This document shows positions 46,856-55,687 of a stretch of DNA of 58,473 nt, one piece after another. Both the position numbers and the translations under genes were made by a program. The DNA comes from an uncultured bacterium (GTDB taxonomy: Bacteria > Verrucomicrobiota > Lentisphaeria > Victivallales > UBA1829). Under the pieces are notes generated by a model. The model was not told the origin of the DNA. It searched no databases and worked only from the letters and a program-made list of their open reading frames with translations. Location: positions 1 through 58,473 of the forward strand of contig CACWOL010000011.1 in the NCBI GenBank assembly GCA_902762495.1. The letters run 5' to 3'. Each line of letters begins with the position of its first letter. The first letter of the stretch is position 1.

Positions 46856-48064
46856 ATGCCGAAACTTTCCATCATCATCCCGGTCCATAACGAAAAAACG
46901 TTCCTGACACGGTGCATCGACTCCATTCTGTCCCAATCATTTAAGGATTTAGAGATCATCTGCGTCGATGATGCGTCTACCGATGGATCCGCCGACATTC
47001 TCCGGGACTATCTTGACCGCGACCCGCGCGTCCATGCCACGGCGTTCCAGCGCCGTCTGGGAACGGTCCTTGCCCGCAAGCTGGCTCTTCTGGACGCTCA
47101 GGGGGATTACATCATGTTCGCCGATGCCGACGACTGGCTTCTGCCGGGCGCCTGCGAGACGGCAGTAAGGCTGATGAAGGAAAGCAAAGCCGACGTCGTT
47201 CAGTTTTCCGTTGATTTCGAGGCGGAACAGAAAGATGCCGATTCTCTTGACCGGTTCATCCGCCTGTTTCGTTCGCGCGAGATGGAATCGCACGGCACGA
47301 ACATCCTGTACGACTGCTTTGTGAACCACAGGTTCATGCACAACCTGTGGAACAAGGTCTACCGTGCGGAAATCTGCAAGGCGGCAGTCAATGCGATGCC
47401 GGATATCCAGCTTCACCATTACACGGACCTGTACCTGAGCTTTTTCATTCTGTTCTTTGCGGAGTCGTACCGGAGCGTGACCACGAAACCGTGCTACCGG
47501 TATCATTTCGGCGGGGGTGTATCCACCAGGACGCCGGACGGAGAACAGTTCAGGAATCTCTGCGAGGTCAGCAAGACGCTGCCGCTGATGGAAAAATTCC
47601 TGCGGGATCAAAACGCCTATGAAACGAATGTCTCCGTGCTGGACGCCATCCGCAGTTCTCTCAGCCGGGACATGGTGAACAAGCTTCTGACGATCCCGAA
47701 CCTGACCCGCGAGATCATCTCCACTGCGATCGAATTCTGGGGCGGCGACATCATTTTCGACTTCCTGAGCGAGACCGGCATGTTCAAATATCCGTGCGAG
47801 AGCCGGTTGTCGATCGTTTCCAATATGATCGACCAGTACAAGGCGGACCAGCGGGAGATCGCGAAACTCCAGTCCGATCTGGACGAAGCCAAATCGAAAA
47901 TGAGGAAGATGTCGCCGCGCAGTTCGCAGGTGCTGCGTTCTCCGGCGCGTGCGACCTCGCGTCTGGGGCATCCGTCTCCGGTTTCGTCGACGATCAAACA
48001 GGAGATCACGTCCTCACCTCAGAAAGTACAGTTCCGATTCGTCCAGAAACTGCCGAAGATCTGA
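46856..48064 (+). CDS. Family 2 glycosyltransferase with C-terminal extension
   Basis: A 402-residue GT-A glycosyltransferase. KLSIIIPVHNEKTFL starts the protein, CVDDASTDGS follows, and MFADADDW gives the DxD site near residue 88. The C terminus has a short coiled coil (about 320-350) and a Ser/Pro/Arg-rich tail. ATG 46856 (MPKLS) is chosen by the family start; the frame is open 42 codons upstream without similarity. No ribosome site is obvious. No glycan genes adjoin it, so donor and acceptor are unknown. Confidence 0.82.
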   Translation: MPKLSIIIPVHNEKTFLTRCIDSILSQSFKDLEIICVDDASTDGSADILRDYLDRDPRVHATAFQRRLGTVLARKLALLDAQGDYIMFADADDWLLPGACETAVRLMKESKADVVQFSVDFEAEQKDADSLDRFIRLFRSREMESHGTNILYDCFVNHRFMHNLWNKVYRAEICKAAVNAMPDIQLHHYTDLYLSFFILFFAESYRSVTTKPCYRYHFGGGVSTRTPDGEQFRNLCEVSKTLPLMEKFLRDQNAYETNVSVLDAIRSSLSRDMVNKLLTIPNLTREIISTAIEFWGGDIIFDFLSETGMFKYPCESRLSIVSNMIDQYKADQREIAKLQSDLDEAKSKMRKMSPRSSQVLRSPARATSRLGHPSPVSSTIKQEITSSPQKVQFRFVQKLPKI

Positions 48065-48089
48065 GGCGGACTCAATCAAAAACATTTCG

Positions 48090-48123
48090 CGGAGCGGTGA
48101 ATCGATTCATCGCTCCGTTTTTT
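48090..48123 (+). terminator. Terminator of the glycosyltransferase gene
   Basis: CGGAGCG (48090..48096) pairs with CGCTCCG (48111..48117). The enclosed sequence TGAATCGATTCA can extend the stem. Six T follow. Confidence 0.85.
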
Positions 48124-48143
48124 ATGGTTGAGAACAGGAGAGG

Positions 48144-48563
48144 TCAGTTGCCGGGATCGCGTCCCGAACGGAGCGCCTTGATGCGGCCGCGGGCGGCCTT
48201 TTCCTTCAGACGGCGTTCTTTCGAGGCTTTGGTCGGTTTCGTCGGACGGCGTTTGCGTGGTTCCGGGCGCGCCGCCAGCGCGAGCTCGCGGATGCGTTCG
48301 CGGGCGTGTTCGCGGTTCCGGGCGAGACTGCGGCTGGAACGTTCCATGACAACGAGGAGGTCGCCCTGCATGTACGGGGCTGCGAGGACACGGAGACGTT
48401 CCTTCTGGGCGTCGTTCAGGAGAGCAGTCGCCGCAACGTTCCACTGCAGGCGGACACCATTTTCCGTTTTGTTCTGATGCTGGCCGCCCGGCCCGCTCGA
48501 AGGACGGACGTATTCCTCCTCGAATTCCTCTTCGGGAATGGCAAACGGTTTGATTCCGGACAT
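48144..48563 (-). CDS. arfB: ArfB-like peptidyl-tRNA hydrolase (release-factor domain)
   Basis: A 139-residue protein with the release-factor catalytic motif GPGGQHQNKTENGVRL near residue 23, and a basic C-terminal tail rich in Arg and Lys. ArfB (YaeJ) frees stalled ribosomes by placing the GGQ loop in the peptidyl-transferase centre and its tail in the mRNA channel. GGQ followed by HQNK is a plausible variant of the family's GGQNVNK. ATG 48563 has AGGAG 9 nt upstream; ATG 48593 is possible but has no such site. Confidence 0.82.
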   Translation of the reverse strand: MSGIKPFAIPEEEFEEEYVRPSSGPGGQHQNKTENGVRLQWNVAATALLNDAQKERLRVLAAPYMQGDLLVVMERSSRSLARNREHARERIRELALAARPEPRKRRPTKPTKASKERRLKEKAARGRIKALRSGRDPGN

Positions 48564-48590
48564 AGGGGCGGACTCCTCAGGCAGAAAACT

Positions 48591-48622
48591 CAAAAAAACG
48601 TAAACCGAGCGGTACCGGTTTT
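48591..48622 (-). terminator. Terminator of argH and the repeat-tailed gene
   Basis: On the minus strand AAACCG (48621..48616 region) pairs with CGGTTT and a run of seven T follows after ACG. It is 12 bp past the stop at 48633. Confidence 0.7.
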
Positions 48623-48632
48623 TCTCAAAGAC

Positions 48633-49355
48633 TTAGGAATTTGCTTTGGACTTCGGCGAATTCGCTTTCGGGGCATCCGGCTTGTCCTGCTGGGCATCCG
48701 GCTTGTCCTGCTGGGCATCCGGCTTGTCCTGCTGGGCATCCGGCTTCCTGGCAGCCGCGGATTTTTCCTTGTTCAGCAAGGCGGCGACGGCGTCGATGAA
48801 GATGCAGGCGTGCGTGAGCTCGTCATTGTCCTCGGGTGAATAGGAGATGCGGACCTTGACGAGCTTGCCTTTGTAGAGCGCGAGATACAGCACGGAATCC
48901 ATCTGCGTGGAACCGTTCTGAATCCGGTAGAAGGTCTCATATCCGCCTTCGGGGGCATTGTGAGCGGGCGCTTCCAAACGCGCGACCTTGATTTTCGGAT
49001 TCTGGGTGGACAGGTTCAGGATGCCCTGGTCGGTCTCCAGACAGTGTTTTACGAACATGTCCTGCTGAACCGGTTTCGCGCCGGTGTCGAGCGAATAGAT
49101 ATATACGTCGGCGCAGGTCCCCAGTTCGTTTTCATAGCGGACGACCGTGCCGAAGACCGGATTTTCGTTTTTGCGGACGCGGACCTTCTGAAACGTGTCG
49201 ACCTGGGCGGGGAATACCAGCAAAGTGTCCTTGTCGACGAACGCCTCTGTGGCCGGACGCAGAAAGACATCCTGCGCAGCCGCGGTCAAAACGCCGCAGA
49301 GGCAGAGGAATCCGGCTGCCGAGCCGATGAGAAGTGTCCGGGAAAAACGCATCAT
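48633..49355 (-). CDS. Exported protein of unknown function with Lys/Pro/Asp/Ala/Gln repeat tail
   Basis: A 240-residue protein with a signal peptide (MMRFSRTLLIGSAAGFLCLC, cleavage near TAAAQD). The mature domain (about 28-200) looks like mixed alpha/beta sequence and I do not recognise its family. The last 40 residues are a tandem heptapeptide KPDAQQD, three full copies plus a partial, then a Lys/Ser/Ala/Asn tail. The start overlaps the argH stop by 4 nt (ATGA), so it is translated from the argH message. It is probably periplasmic. Confidence 0.75.
   Translation of the reverse strand: MMRFSRTLLIGSAAGFLCLCGVLTAAAQDVFLRPATEAFVDKDTLLVFPAQVDTFQKVRVRKNENPVFGTVVRYENELGTCADVYIYSLDTGAKPVQQDMFVKHCLETDQGILNLSTQNPKIKVARLEAPAHNAPEGGYETFYRIQNGSTQMDSVLYLALYKGKLVKVRISYSPEDNDELTHACIFIDAVAALLNKEKSAAARKPDAQQDKPDAQQDKPDAQQDKPDAPKANSPKSKANS
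48672..48746 (-). repeat. 21-bp tandem repeat
   Basis: GGCATCCGGCTTGTCCTGCTG is repeated three times without change (48672, 48693, 48714) and a 12-bp partial copy follows. Each unit is seven codons of the exported protein, so copy-number change would keep the frame. Confidence 0.95.
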
Positions 49356-50731
49356 GAGGAAAAACGAAGCTCCTTTTTCCAGAATGCGACTTGCGAGGCG
49401 ACCTGTTTGAAGCCGGTGGCGCCGAAAACGTCGCGGCCCTCGACCGCGTGGACCGGGGCGAACAGTTTCAGCATGGAGGCGTCGGCCTCCGGGAACACGC
49501 TCTTCATTTCCTTCAGCGTGAGTTCGTTCAGGAGCTTGTTGTGGTCCGCGGCGAACTTGACCAGCGCACCGACCTTGTGGTGGGCGAAGCGGAACGGGAC
49601 GCCCTTGCGGACGAGCGCTTCGGCCAGGTCGGTCGCCATGAGTCCGGGGTCGGACGCGGCTTTCAGCATCGCATCCTTGTTGACCTTCATGGAGTCGATC
49701 ATGGCGGGATAGACGCTGAGGATGGCGTGGACGGTGTCGATGGCGTCGAAGAGCGGCTCCTTGTCCTCCTGCAGGTCGCGGTTGTAGGTCAGCGGGAGGC
49801 CCTTGCAGATGGTGAGGAGCGCGGTGAGGTCGCCGTAGATGCGGCCGGTCTTGCCGCGGGAGAGTTCGGCGATGTCCGGGTTTTTCTTCTGCGGCATGAG
49901 GCTGGACCCCGTGCAGAAGGCGTCGCCGAACGTGATGAACGAGAATTCCTGCGACATCCAAAGGATGAGATCCTCGGAGAGGCGGGAGATGTGCATGGCG
50001 AAGATGGAGAGCGCGGCGAGGAGTTCGCAGGCGAAATCGCGGTCGGCGACAGCATCCATGCTGTTCCGCGTCATCTTCGGGAATTTCAGGCGCTTGCGGA
50101 CGAATTCGCGGTCGATGGGGAGCGTGGTCCCGGCGATCGCGCCCGAACCGAGCGGCATCACGTTGATGCGCCGGCGGGCGTCGGCGAGGCGTTCGGCGTC
50201 GCGGGCGAGCATTTCGACGTAGGCGAGCAGGTGGTGCGCCAGCAGGACGGGCTGCGCGTGCTGCATGTGGGTGAAGCCGGGCATGACGGTGCGTTTGTGC
50301 TCGTCGGCTTTCTTCACCAGCGCGGTCTGGAGCGTGCGGATCTCCTTCGTCAGGTCGTCGATCTCGTCGCGCAGATACAGCCGGATGTCGAGCGCGATCT
50401 GGTCGTTGCGGCTGCGGGCGGTGTGAACACGCGCGCCCTCGGGGCCGAGCGCTTCGGTCAGCGCCGTCTCGATGTGCATGTGGATGTCTTCCAGCTCGAC
50501 CTTGAACTCCATTTTGCCTTCGGCGATCCTGCGTTTCAGGACGGCAAGCTTGCGGCAGATGGCGTCGGCGGATTCCTTCGGAATGATCCCGGCCGCGCCG
50601 AGCATGGCGGCATGCGCCATGCTGCCGGCGATGTCGTGCTTATAGAGGCGTTTGTCGTAGGAGATGGACTGGGTGAAGTCCTGAACGCTGCGTTGAGTTT
50701 GTTCGGCGAATCTGCCGCCCCAGAGAGCCAT
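49352..50731 (-). CDS. argH: Argininosuccinate lyase
   Basis: A 459-residue member of the fumarase/aspartase superfamily that splits argininosuccinate into arginine and fumarate. MALWGGRFAE starts the protein, HTARSRNDQIALD is an active-site region, and the signature GSSLMPQKKNPD carries the catalytic Ser loop. ATG 50731 has GAGG upstream and gives the usual length; TTG 50755 is an alternative. argG is not adjacent. The promoter is at 50791..50818 and the downstream exported protein overlaps by 4 nt. Confidence 0.96.
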   Translation of the reverse strand: MALWGGRFAEQTQRSVQDFTQSISYDKRLYKHDIAGSMAHAAMLGAAGIIPKESADAICRKLAVLKRRIAEGKMEFKVELEDIHMHIETALTEALGPEGARVHTARSRNDQIALDIRLYLRDEIDDLTKEIRTLQTALVKKADEHKRTVMPGFTHMQHAQPVLLAHHLLAYVEMLARDAERLADARRRINVMPLGSGAIAGTTLPIDREFVRKRLKFPKMTRNSMDAVADRDFACELLAALSIFAMHISRLSEDLILWMSQEFSFITFGDAFCTGSSLMPQKKNPDIAELSRGKTGRIYGDLTALLTICKGLPLTYNRDLQEDKEPLFDAIDTVHAILSVYPAMIDSMKVNKDAMLKAASDPGLMATDLAEALVRKGVPFRFAHHKVGALVKFAADHNKLLNELTLKEMKSVFPEADASMLKLFAPVHAVEGRDVFGATGFKQVASQVAFWKKELRFSS

Positions 50732-50790
50732 GCTGAACCTCGTGATGTCGGGCAAAAATGTTTCGGGTTGAGAAAAAATCTGTTTCTAAA

Positions 50791-50818
50791 AATATAGCAC
50801 AAGATTTGAATTCATCAA
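50791..50818 (-). promoter_or_regulatory. Promoter of argH
   Basis: Read on the minus strand: -35 TTGATG (50818..50813), a 16-bp spacer and -10 TATATT (50796..50791). No ArgR-like operator was recognised. Confidence 0.7.
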
Positions 50819-50901
50819 AGCACAAATCCCTTTTTTCCGCTTTTTTTCGCTTTTTTTTGCGATTTCGGCGCTTTTCGCGTGCGTTTTCTCCTCTATGGGA
50901 C

Positions 50902-50930
50902 TTGACAAATCACAGTTTCACGGATATTTT
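50902..50930 (+). promoter_or_regulatory. Promoter of the double PilT gene
   Basis: Consensus -35 TTGACA (50902..50907), a 17-bp spacer and -10 TATTTT (50925..50930). It lies inside the upstream extension of the frame and therefore supports the start at 50967. Confidence 0.75.
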
Positions 50931-50966
50931 AATGCGAAAACTGCAACCTCACCGAAGGCTTTCCCG

Positions 50967-53168
50967 ATGAATACGATTCTGCCGATCCTGCAATTCGCCG
51001 CCGGAGCACATGTCTCCGATCTTTTCCTTTCCGCCGGAAAAAAGCCGAACGCGCGCATCCGGGGCGTAGTTGCGCCCATGGGAACGTTCGGGCCGGTCTC
51101 CGCGGAGTCCATGGACGCGTTTCGCCGGGCGGTCATCGGCGAACGTGGCGAGGCGGCGTATGCGGACTCCGGTTCGTTCGACGCCTCCTGGCGGCTCCCG
51201 GACGGCAGCCGCATCCGCGTGAACTTCTTCCGCGCCATCGGAGGTCCCTCTGCGGCGGTGCGCCCGATCCTGAACGGCGACGATATCATGACGGCGGAAC
51301 TGAACCTGCCGGCGCTGCTGGACACGCTCGCCGAGGCACCGCGCGGGCTGATCCTGGTGGCCGGAACCACGGGCTGCGGCAAATCCACCACGCTCGCCGC
51401 CATGATCAACCACATCAACCGCACCATGCCGAAACACATCCTCACGCTGGAGGACCCGATCGAGTTCGTCTATTCCGACCTCCAGTCCGTGGTCTCCCAG
51501 CGCGAGATCAATACACACCGCGAGGGCGGATTCTCCTCCGCGCTCCGCAGCGCGCTCCGCGAAAACCCGGACGTGATCGTGATCGGGGAAATGCGCGACC
51601 CGGAGACCATCGCCACGGCCATCAACGCCGCGCTCACCGGACACCTCGTCATCAGCACGGTCCACACGTCCGGCTCGGTGCAGGCGGTCGAGCGCATCGT
51701 GAACATGTTCCCGGAGGACGCCCGCGAGCAGACCGCGATCGACCTCGGTGCGGCGCTGAACGGCATCGTTGCGCAGCGTCTGATCCCGTCCGCTGGCGGC
51801 GGCATGATCCCGGCGGTCGAGATCCTGCTCGGCACGGCACTGGTCCGCAAGCTCGTCGCCGGGCGCGACTACAGATCGCTGGACGATGCTCTCCGCAGCA
51901 ACATCGAACAGGGCATGATCCCGTTCAACCGTTCCATCTTCCGCCTGTACCAGACCGGGAAGATCTCGCTGGAGGACGCCCGGCTCGCGGCGGACAACCG
52001 CGACGAATTCGACCTGCTCGTGCGCGGCATGGAGAGCGGCGTCGACGCGTTCCGGAGCTACTACGGTTCGAAGCTTGAGGGCGCGACCGACGACACCGTG
52101 GTCGACATGCGGACGCTGTTCCTCGCCTCGCTCCAGGTGAAGGCGAGCGATCTCATCCTGTCCACGGGCGTGCGCCCCACGCTCCGCATCAACGGCGAAC
52201 TCCGTGAGCTCAACATGCCCGTGCTGGACAACGACGACGTCCGGCGGCTGCTCTTCAGCGTGATCAACCAGCGGCAGCGCGTGGAGCTGGAGGAGAACCG
52301 CGAGCTCGACTTCGCGCTGTCCGTCGACTTCGGCAAGGAACTGAACATCCCGAACTCGCGTTTCCGCGTGAACGCGTTCTTCCAGCGTGGCACGCTCGGT
52401 ATGGTCGCCCGCGTCGTGAACGTGAAAATCCCGACGCCCGCCCAGCTCGGACTGCCGGACGTCGTGTCCGGGCTCTGCTCGAAACGCCAGGGGCTCATCC
52501 TCATGACCGGCCCGACCGGAAGCGGCAAGTCCACCACGCTCGCCTCGCTCCTCGACGTCATCAACCGTACGCGCAACGCCCACATCATCACGATCGAGGA
52601 CCCGATCGAGTACGTGCACCGTAACATCAATTCGATCATTGAGCAGCGCGAGCTTCACGCCGACACGCACAGTTTCGCCGCCGCCCTCAAATACGCCCTC
52701 CGCGAAGCCCCGGACGTTATCATGGTCGGTGAAATGCGCGACACCGAGACCATTTCCGCCGCGCTCACGGCAGCCGAGACCGGGCACCTCGTCTTCGCCA
52801 CCATCCACACGAACAGCGCGCCGCAGACCGTGGACCGCATCGTCGACTCGTTCCCCATGTACCAGCAGAACCAGATCCGGCTTCAGCTCGCGAGCACGCT
52901 GCTGGCCGTAATCTCGCAGCGCCTCATCCCGAGCATCGACGGCTCAAGCCGCATCGCCGCGTTCGAGATCATGATCGGCACGCCGCCCGTGCAGGCGCTC
53001 ATCCGCGAGGGCAAGACGCATCAGCTCCAGACCGTGATCGAGACCAGTCTGAAGGACGGCATGATTACGCTCCAGCGTTCCATGGAGGACCTCTGCGCCG
53101 ACGGCCTGATCTCGAAGGAAGAAGTGAAACGCTTCACCGCCGACTACAAGCAGATCAATGCACACTAG
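50967..53168 (+). CDS. Double PilT-type pilus retraction ATPase (two motor cores in one chain)
   Basis: A 733-residue protein made of two complete PilT-like halves. Half 1 (about 1-360) has DLFLSAGKKPNARIRG, Walker A GTTGCGKSTT, the Asp box LEDPIEF, Walker B VIVIGEMRDPET and the His box STVHTSG. Half 2 (about 370-733) has DLILSTGVRPTLRINGE, Walker A GPTGSGKSTT, IEDPIEYVH, VIMVGEMRDTET and ATIHTNS. The PilT-type LIREGK motif is present in half 2 (PPVQALIREGK) but altered in half 1 (ALVRKLVAG). PilT and PilU are normally separate proteins that form hexamers and retract type IV pili. No pilus genes are adjacent. Confidence 0.9.
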   Translation: MNTILPILQFAAGAHVSDLFLSAGKKPNARIRGVVAPMGTFGPVSAESMDAFRRAVIGERGEAAYADSGSFDASWRLPDGSRIRVNFFRAIGGPSAAVRPILNGDDIMTAELNLPALLDTLAEAPRGLILVAGTTGCGKSTTLAAMINHINRTMPKHILTLEDPIEFVYSDLQSVVSQREINTHREGGFSSALRSALRENPDVIVIGEMRDPETIATAINAALTGHLVISTVHTSGSVQAVERIVNMFPEDAREQTAIDLGAALNGIVAQRLIPSAGGGMIPAVEILLGTALVRKLVAGRDYRSLDDALRSNIEQGMIPFNRSIFRLYQTGKISLEDARLAADNRDEFDLLVRGMESGVDAFRSYYGSKLEGATDDTVVDMRTLFLASLQVKASDLILSTGVRPTLRINGELRELNMPVLDNDDVRRLLFSVINQRQRVELEENRELDFALSVDFGKELNIPNSRFRVNAFFQRGTLGMVARVVNVKIPTPAQLGLPDVVSGLCSKRQGLILMTGPTGSGKSTTLASLLDVINRTRNAHIITIEDPIEYVHRNINSIIEQRELHADTHSFAAALKYALREAPDVIMVGEMRDTETISAALTAAETGHLVFATIHTNSAPQTVDRIVDSFPMYQQNQIRLQLASTLLAVISQRLIPSIDGSSRIAAFEIMIGTPPVQALIREGKTHQLQTVIETSLKDGMITLQRSMEDLCADGLISKEEVKRFTADYKQINAH

Positions 53169-53214
53169 GGAGGCAAAGCCTCCACTTGGGCAGTGCCGTG
53201 CTACGCGACGGCAC
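53168..53214 (+). repeat. Post-stop hairpin element, copy 2
   Basis: GGAGGC-AAA-GCCTCC (53169..53183) begins at the stop codon of the double PilT gene. A second perfect 7-bp hairpin, GTGCCGT with ACGGCAC (53193..53199 and 53208..53214), follows. Copy 1 lies after metG. It may terminate transcription, but no clear T run follows. Confidence 0.75.
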
Positions 53215-53223
53215 GGGGCAGTC

Positions 53224-55530
53224 TTAAGCGATGACGGTCCAGGCAGTACTGACGCCGTAACCGAGCGTCTTCCACCCGGACTGCATGTTCGCGCCAGTGT
53301 AATAGCCGAGCATTCCGGTCGAAATCTGACGGACCAGAAGATCATCCTTTCCATCGCCGTCGTAATCGCCTGCCCCGGCGACGAACCAGTCGTTTGCGTT
53401 GAGCTGGCCGATGTTGACGTCCACGGAAGTACTGCCGTCGCTCCAGACGTCGACGAGTCCGTAAGCCTTGTTGAAGACGATGATGTCGTCCTTTCCGTCG
53501 CCGTAGAAATCGCCGATCGCGCGGACTTCCCAGCCTCCGTTCGATGCTCCCATGGGCGTGATGTTGCCGTAGATGTCCACGGCATAATAGTAGTTGCCCC
53601 CTGAATGGGACATGAGGACGGCCTCCTGCCCGTTGCCGTTGAAGTCGCCCGTTCCGACGATGGCCCACTTGGAATCGAATCCGGATCCGAGACTCGTCCA
53701 GTTGCCGGTGCCGTCGGTCCAGACGCCAAGAACGCCAAGCGAGGGAGCATGCCAGACGATATCGTTCTTGGAATAGGTTCCGGTGAGGTTTCCGACTGTG
53801 TTCTTCCATGCGATGCCGTCGGAATTCGTGAGGAAACCGATATTTTTCCAGTTTGCATCGGTATCAATACCTGCATCATAGTAACCGATGTATGCCCCCT
53901 TTACGCCGTTGACGGTAACGTTTCCGACGTAGACGGTGTCAGCCTTGCCATCGCCGTTCATATCATGTGCGCCGAGCAGAGTCCAGTCCTTGCTGTGCAG
54001 GACGCCCTGTCCCTGCCAGTTGTTGGTGCCGTCCTTCCAGAAGCCGGTCTGGTAGTCGCCGCCTGTGAACTGGAAGAGGACGTCGCTCCTGTTGTTCGCG
54101 TTGATGTCGGACTTGGCGGGATTCGCGGGCGCGCTGCCGGAGATAGTGACGGAGAGATAACCGGACTCGAGCTTGAGGGAATAGCTGGCGGAACCGATCT
54201 TTACAGTTTGGCCAAGCTTGACGGCGCCGAGTTTCGAGCCGGAGGTGTTGTAAATGGTCAGTGTCTTCTCCGCGTCAGTCGTTTTGTTTGCGATCTGATA
54301 TGCGCCGGTGGCGAGCGTGTAGATGCCGTCGGGTTGGCGTCCGGAGACGGTCATCGTGAGCGTGACGTAGCCCAAATTGGTCGGGATAAAGTAGTAGTTG
54401 GTGAAACGCGGGGCGGCTCCGCCCCGGACATCCGAGATGTCGAAGTCGACGATGCCGCCGGAGGAAACAATCATCGTGCCGGAGAGCGTGATAAGGCCGG
54501 TCACCTTGCCGCCGCTTCCGACATGGATGCCGCCGCCGGAAACTGCGTTGATGACATTGCTGGCGATGCCGCCGGAAGAGATATCCAGAGAACCCTTGGA
54601 AAGGACAGTATTGAACGCACGTCCGCCATTGAATACCTCAAGAGTGCCGTACTCGTACAACGTGGTATTGACGGCGGTCGTGCCGGAATGCGCCGTGACA
54701 TACTGATAGTCATAAGTGTCGCCGGCGGCAGTGACGTTGTAGAACGTGTTGGGTTTGATCTTGAGACGGTAACCGGGATCGTTCAGCATCTCCTCGCCGT
54801 AATAGAGTCGCAGATTCCCGCCGTTTTCCATGATGGTGGCGGATTCGGTCGCGCCGTCCGCGGTGAAGAGTTCCCCGCCGGGATGGATGGTGATCAGGCC
54901 GACCGTGTCGACCCGGACAAAACTGACCTTGCCGCCGTTGTAAACATTGACCTTGCCGACCGATGCGGAGTTGAAGCGGCTTGTTCCGCCGATGTCCATA
55001 CTGCATCCGCTCGACACGTTGACGCTGGCCGCGGAGAGACCGCCCAGGCGCAGGTAACTGCCGGAAGTCTTCATGTCCCATCCGGCGAACGAACTGCCAT
55101 CACATTTGAGGGTGACGCCGTTGGAGATGACATTGAATACGGTCGCGGGCTCGTAATTTGTCTTAGCCGTGGCATACAGTGCCAGGCTCGCTCCGTTCGA
55201 TGCCGTAAGGGAAGAGACGACCGCTCCCGATTCGATCCGGGCATACCCCCCCGCAAGAACGGTATTGATACTGCTGATTCTACATGCGCTGGAAAAGATC
55301 ATTCTGCCGCCGTTGGAAACCGTGGTGGTGCTTGCCGCTCCACTCCAGATTTCCAGCAATCCCCCGGAAGAAACAATGGTACCGGTTGCCGAACCGCCCG
55401 CGATATACATCTTTCCGCCGGAGATGATTTTGAATTGGTTTGCTTTTCCGCTGTTGTAAACGAATGCGGTCTGACCGCTGCTGATTGTCTTGTTGGATAG
55501 CGTTCCAGCTGAAACATCTATTTCGGACAT
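53224..55530 (-). CDS. Beta-solenoid 'SSGG' repeat protein with C-terminal FG-GAP module, paralogue A
   Basis: A 768-residue protein. Residues about 1-370 are short repeats rich in SSGG, NGG and SGG turns (for example GTIVSSGGLLEIWSGA), as in AIDA-type autotransporter passengers. A linker domain follows (about 370-470), then PAKSDI and a module of about 300 residues with FG-GAP-like loops: DMNGDGKAD, DFNGNGQEA, DFYGDGKDD and DYDGDGKDD. It ends STAWTVIA. No signal peptide and no beta-barrel are visible, so the export route is unclear. AGGAG lies 9 nt before the start. Paralogue B lies directly upstream. Confidence 0.85.
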   Translation of the reverse strand: MSEIDVSAGTLSNKTISSGQTAFVYNSGKANQFKIISGGKMYIAGGSATGTIVSSGGLLEIWSGAASTTTVSNGGRMIFSSACRISSINTVLAGGYARIESGAVVSSLTASNGASLALYATAKTNYEPATVFNVISNGVTLKCDGSSFAGWDMKTSGSYLRLGGLSAASVNVSSGCSMDIGGTSRFNSASVGKVNVYNGGKVSFVRVDTVGLITIHPGGELFTADGATESATIMENGGNLRLYYGEEMLNDPGYRLKIKPNTFYNVTAAGDTYDYQYVTAHSGTTAVNTTLYEYGTLEVFNGGRAFNTVLSKGSLDISSGGIASNVINAVSGGGIHVGSGGKVTGLITLSGTMIVSSGGIVDFDISDVRGGAAPRFTNYYFIPTNLGYVTLTMTVSGRQPDGIYTLATGAYQIANKTTDAEKTLTIYNTSGSKLGAVKLGQTVKIGSASYSLKLESGYLSVTISGSAPANPAKSDINANNRSDVLFQFTGGDYQTGFWKDGTNNWQGQGVLHSKDWTLLGAHDMNGDGKADTVYVGNVTVNGVKGAYIGYYDAGIDTDANWKNIGFLTNSDGIAWKNTVGNLTGTYSKNDIVWHAPSLGVLGVWTDGTGNWTSLGSGFDSKWAIVGTGDFNGNGQEAVLMSHSGGNYYYAVDIYGNITPMGASNGGWEVRAIGDFYGDGKDDIIVFNKAYGLVDVWSDGSTSVDVNIGQLNANDWFVAGAGDYDGDGKDDLLVRQISTGMLGYYTGANMQSGWKTLGYGVSTAWTVIA

Positions 55531-55574
55531 GCGATGTTCTCCTTGTTTAAGTGAAAGATAGCCATTATTTTACT

Positions 55575-55603
55575 ACAATACCATATCGGAAAAGAAAAGT
55601 CAA
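55575..55603 (-). promoter_or_regulatory. Promoter of paralogue A
   Basis: Read on the minus strand: -35 TTGACT (55603..55598), a 17-bp spacer and -10 TATTGT (55580..55575). It lets paralogue A be expressed apart from paralogue B. Confidence 0.6.
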
Positions 55604-55687
55604 GGACAATTCGGAATATTACCAATGTTTTTTGCAAAAAAACTGCGGTTTGTTTCCAGGAGGGAGCACGGTCATGTACTCAAGCAG

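Noticed and set aside
48672..48746. CRISPR-like repeat array
   Set aside because: Units are contiguous, without spacers, and in frame within a coding sequence.
50895..50966. Upstream start for the double PilT gene
   Set aside because: The 24 extra codons coincide with a TTGACA-17-TATTTT promoter, so they would not be transcribed.
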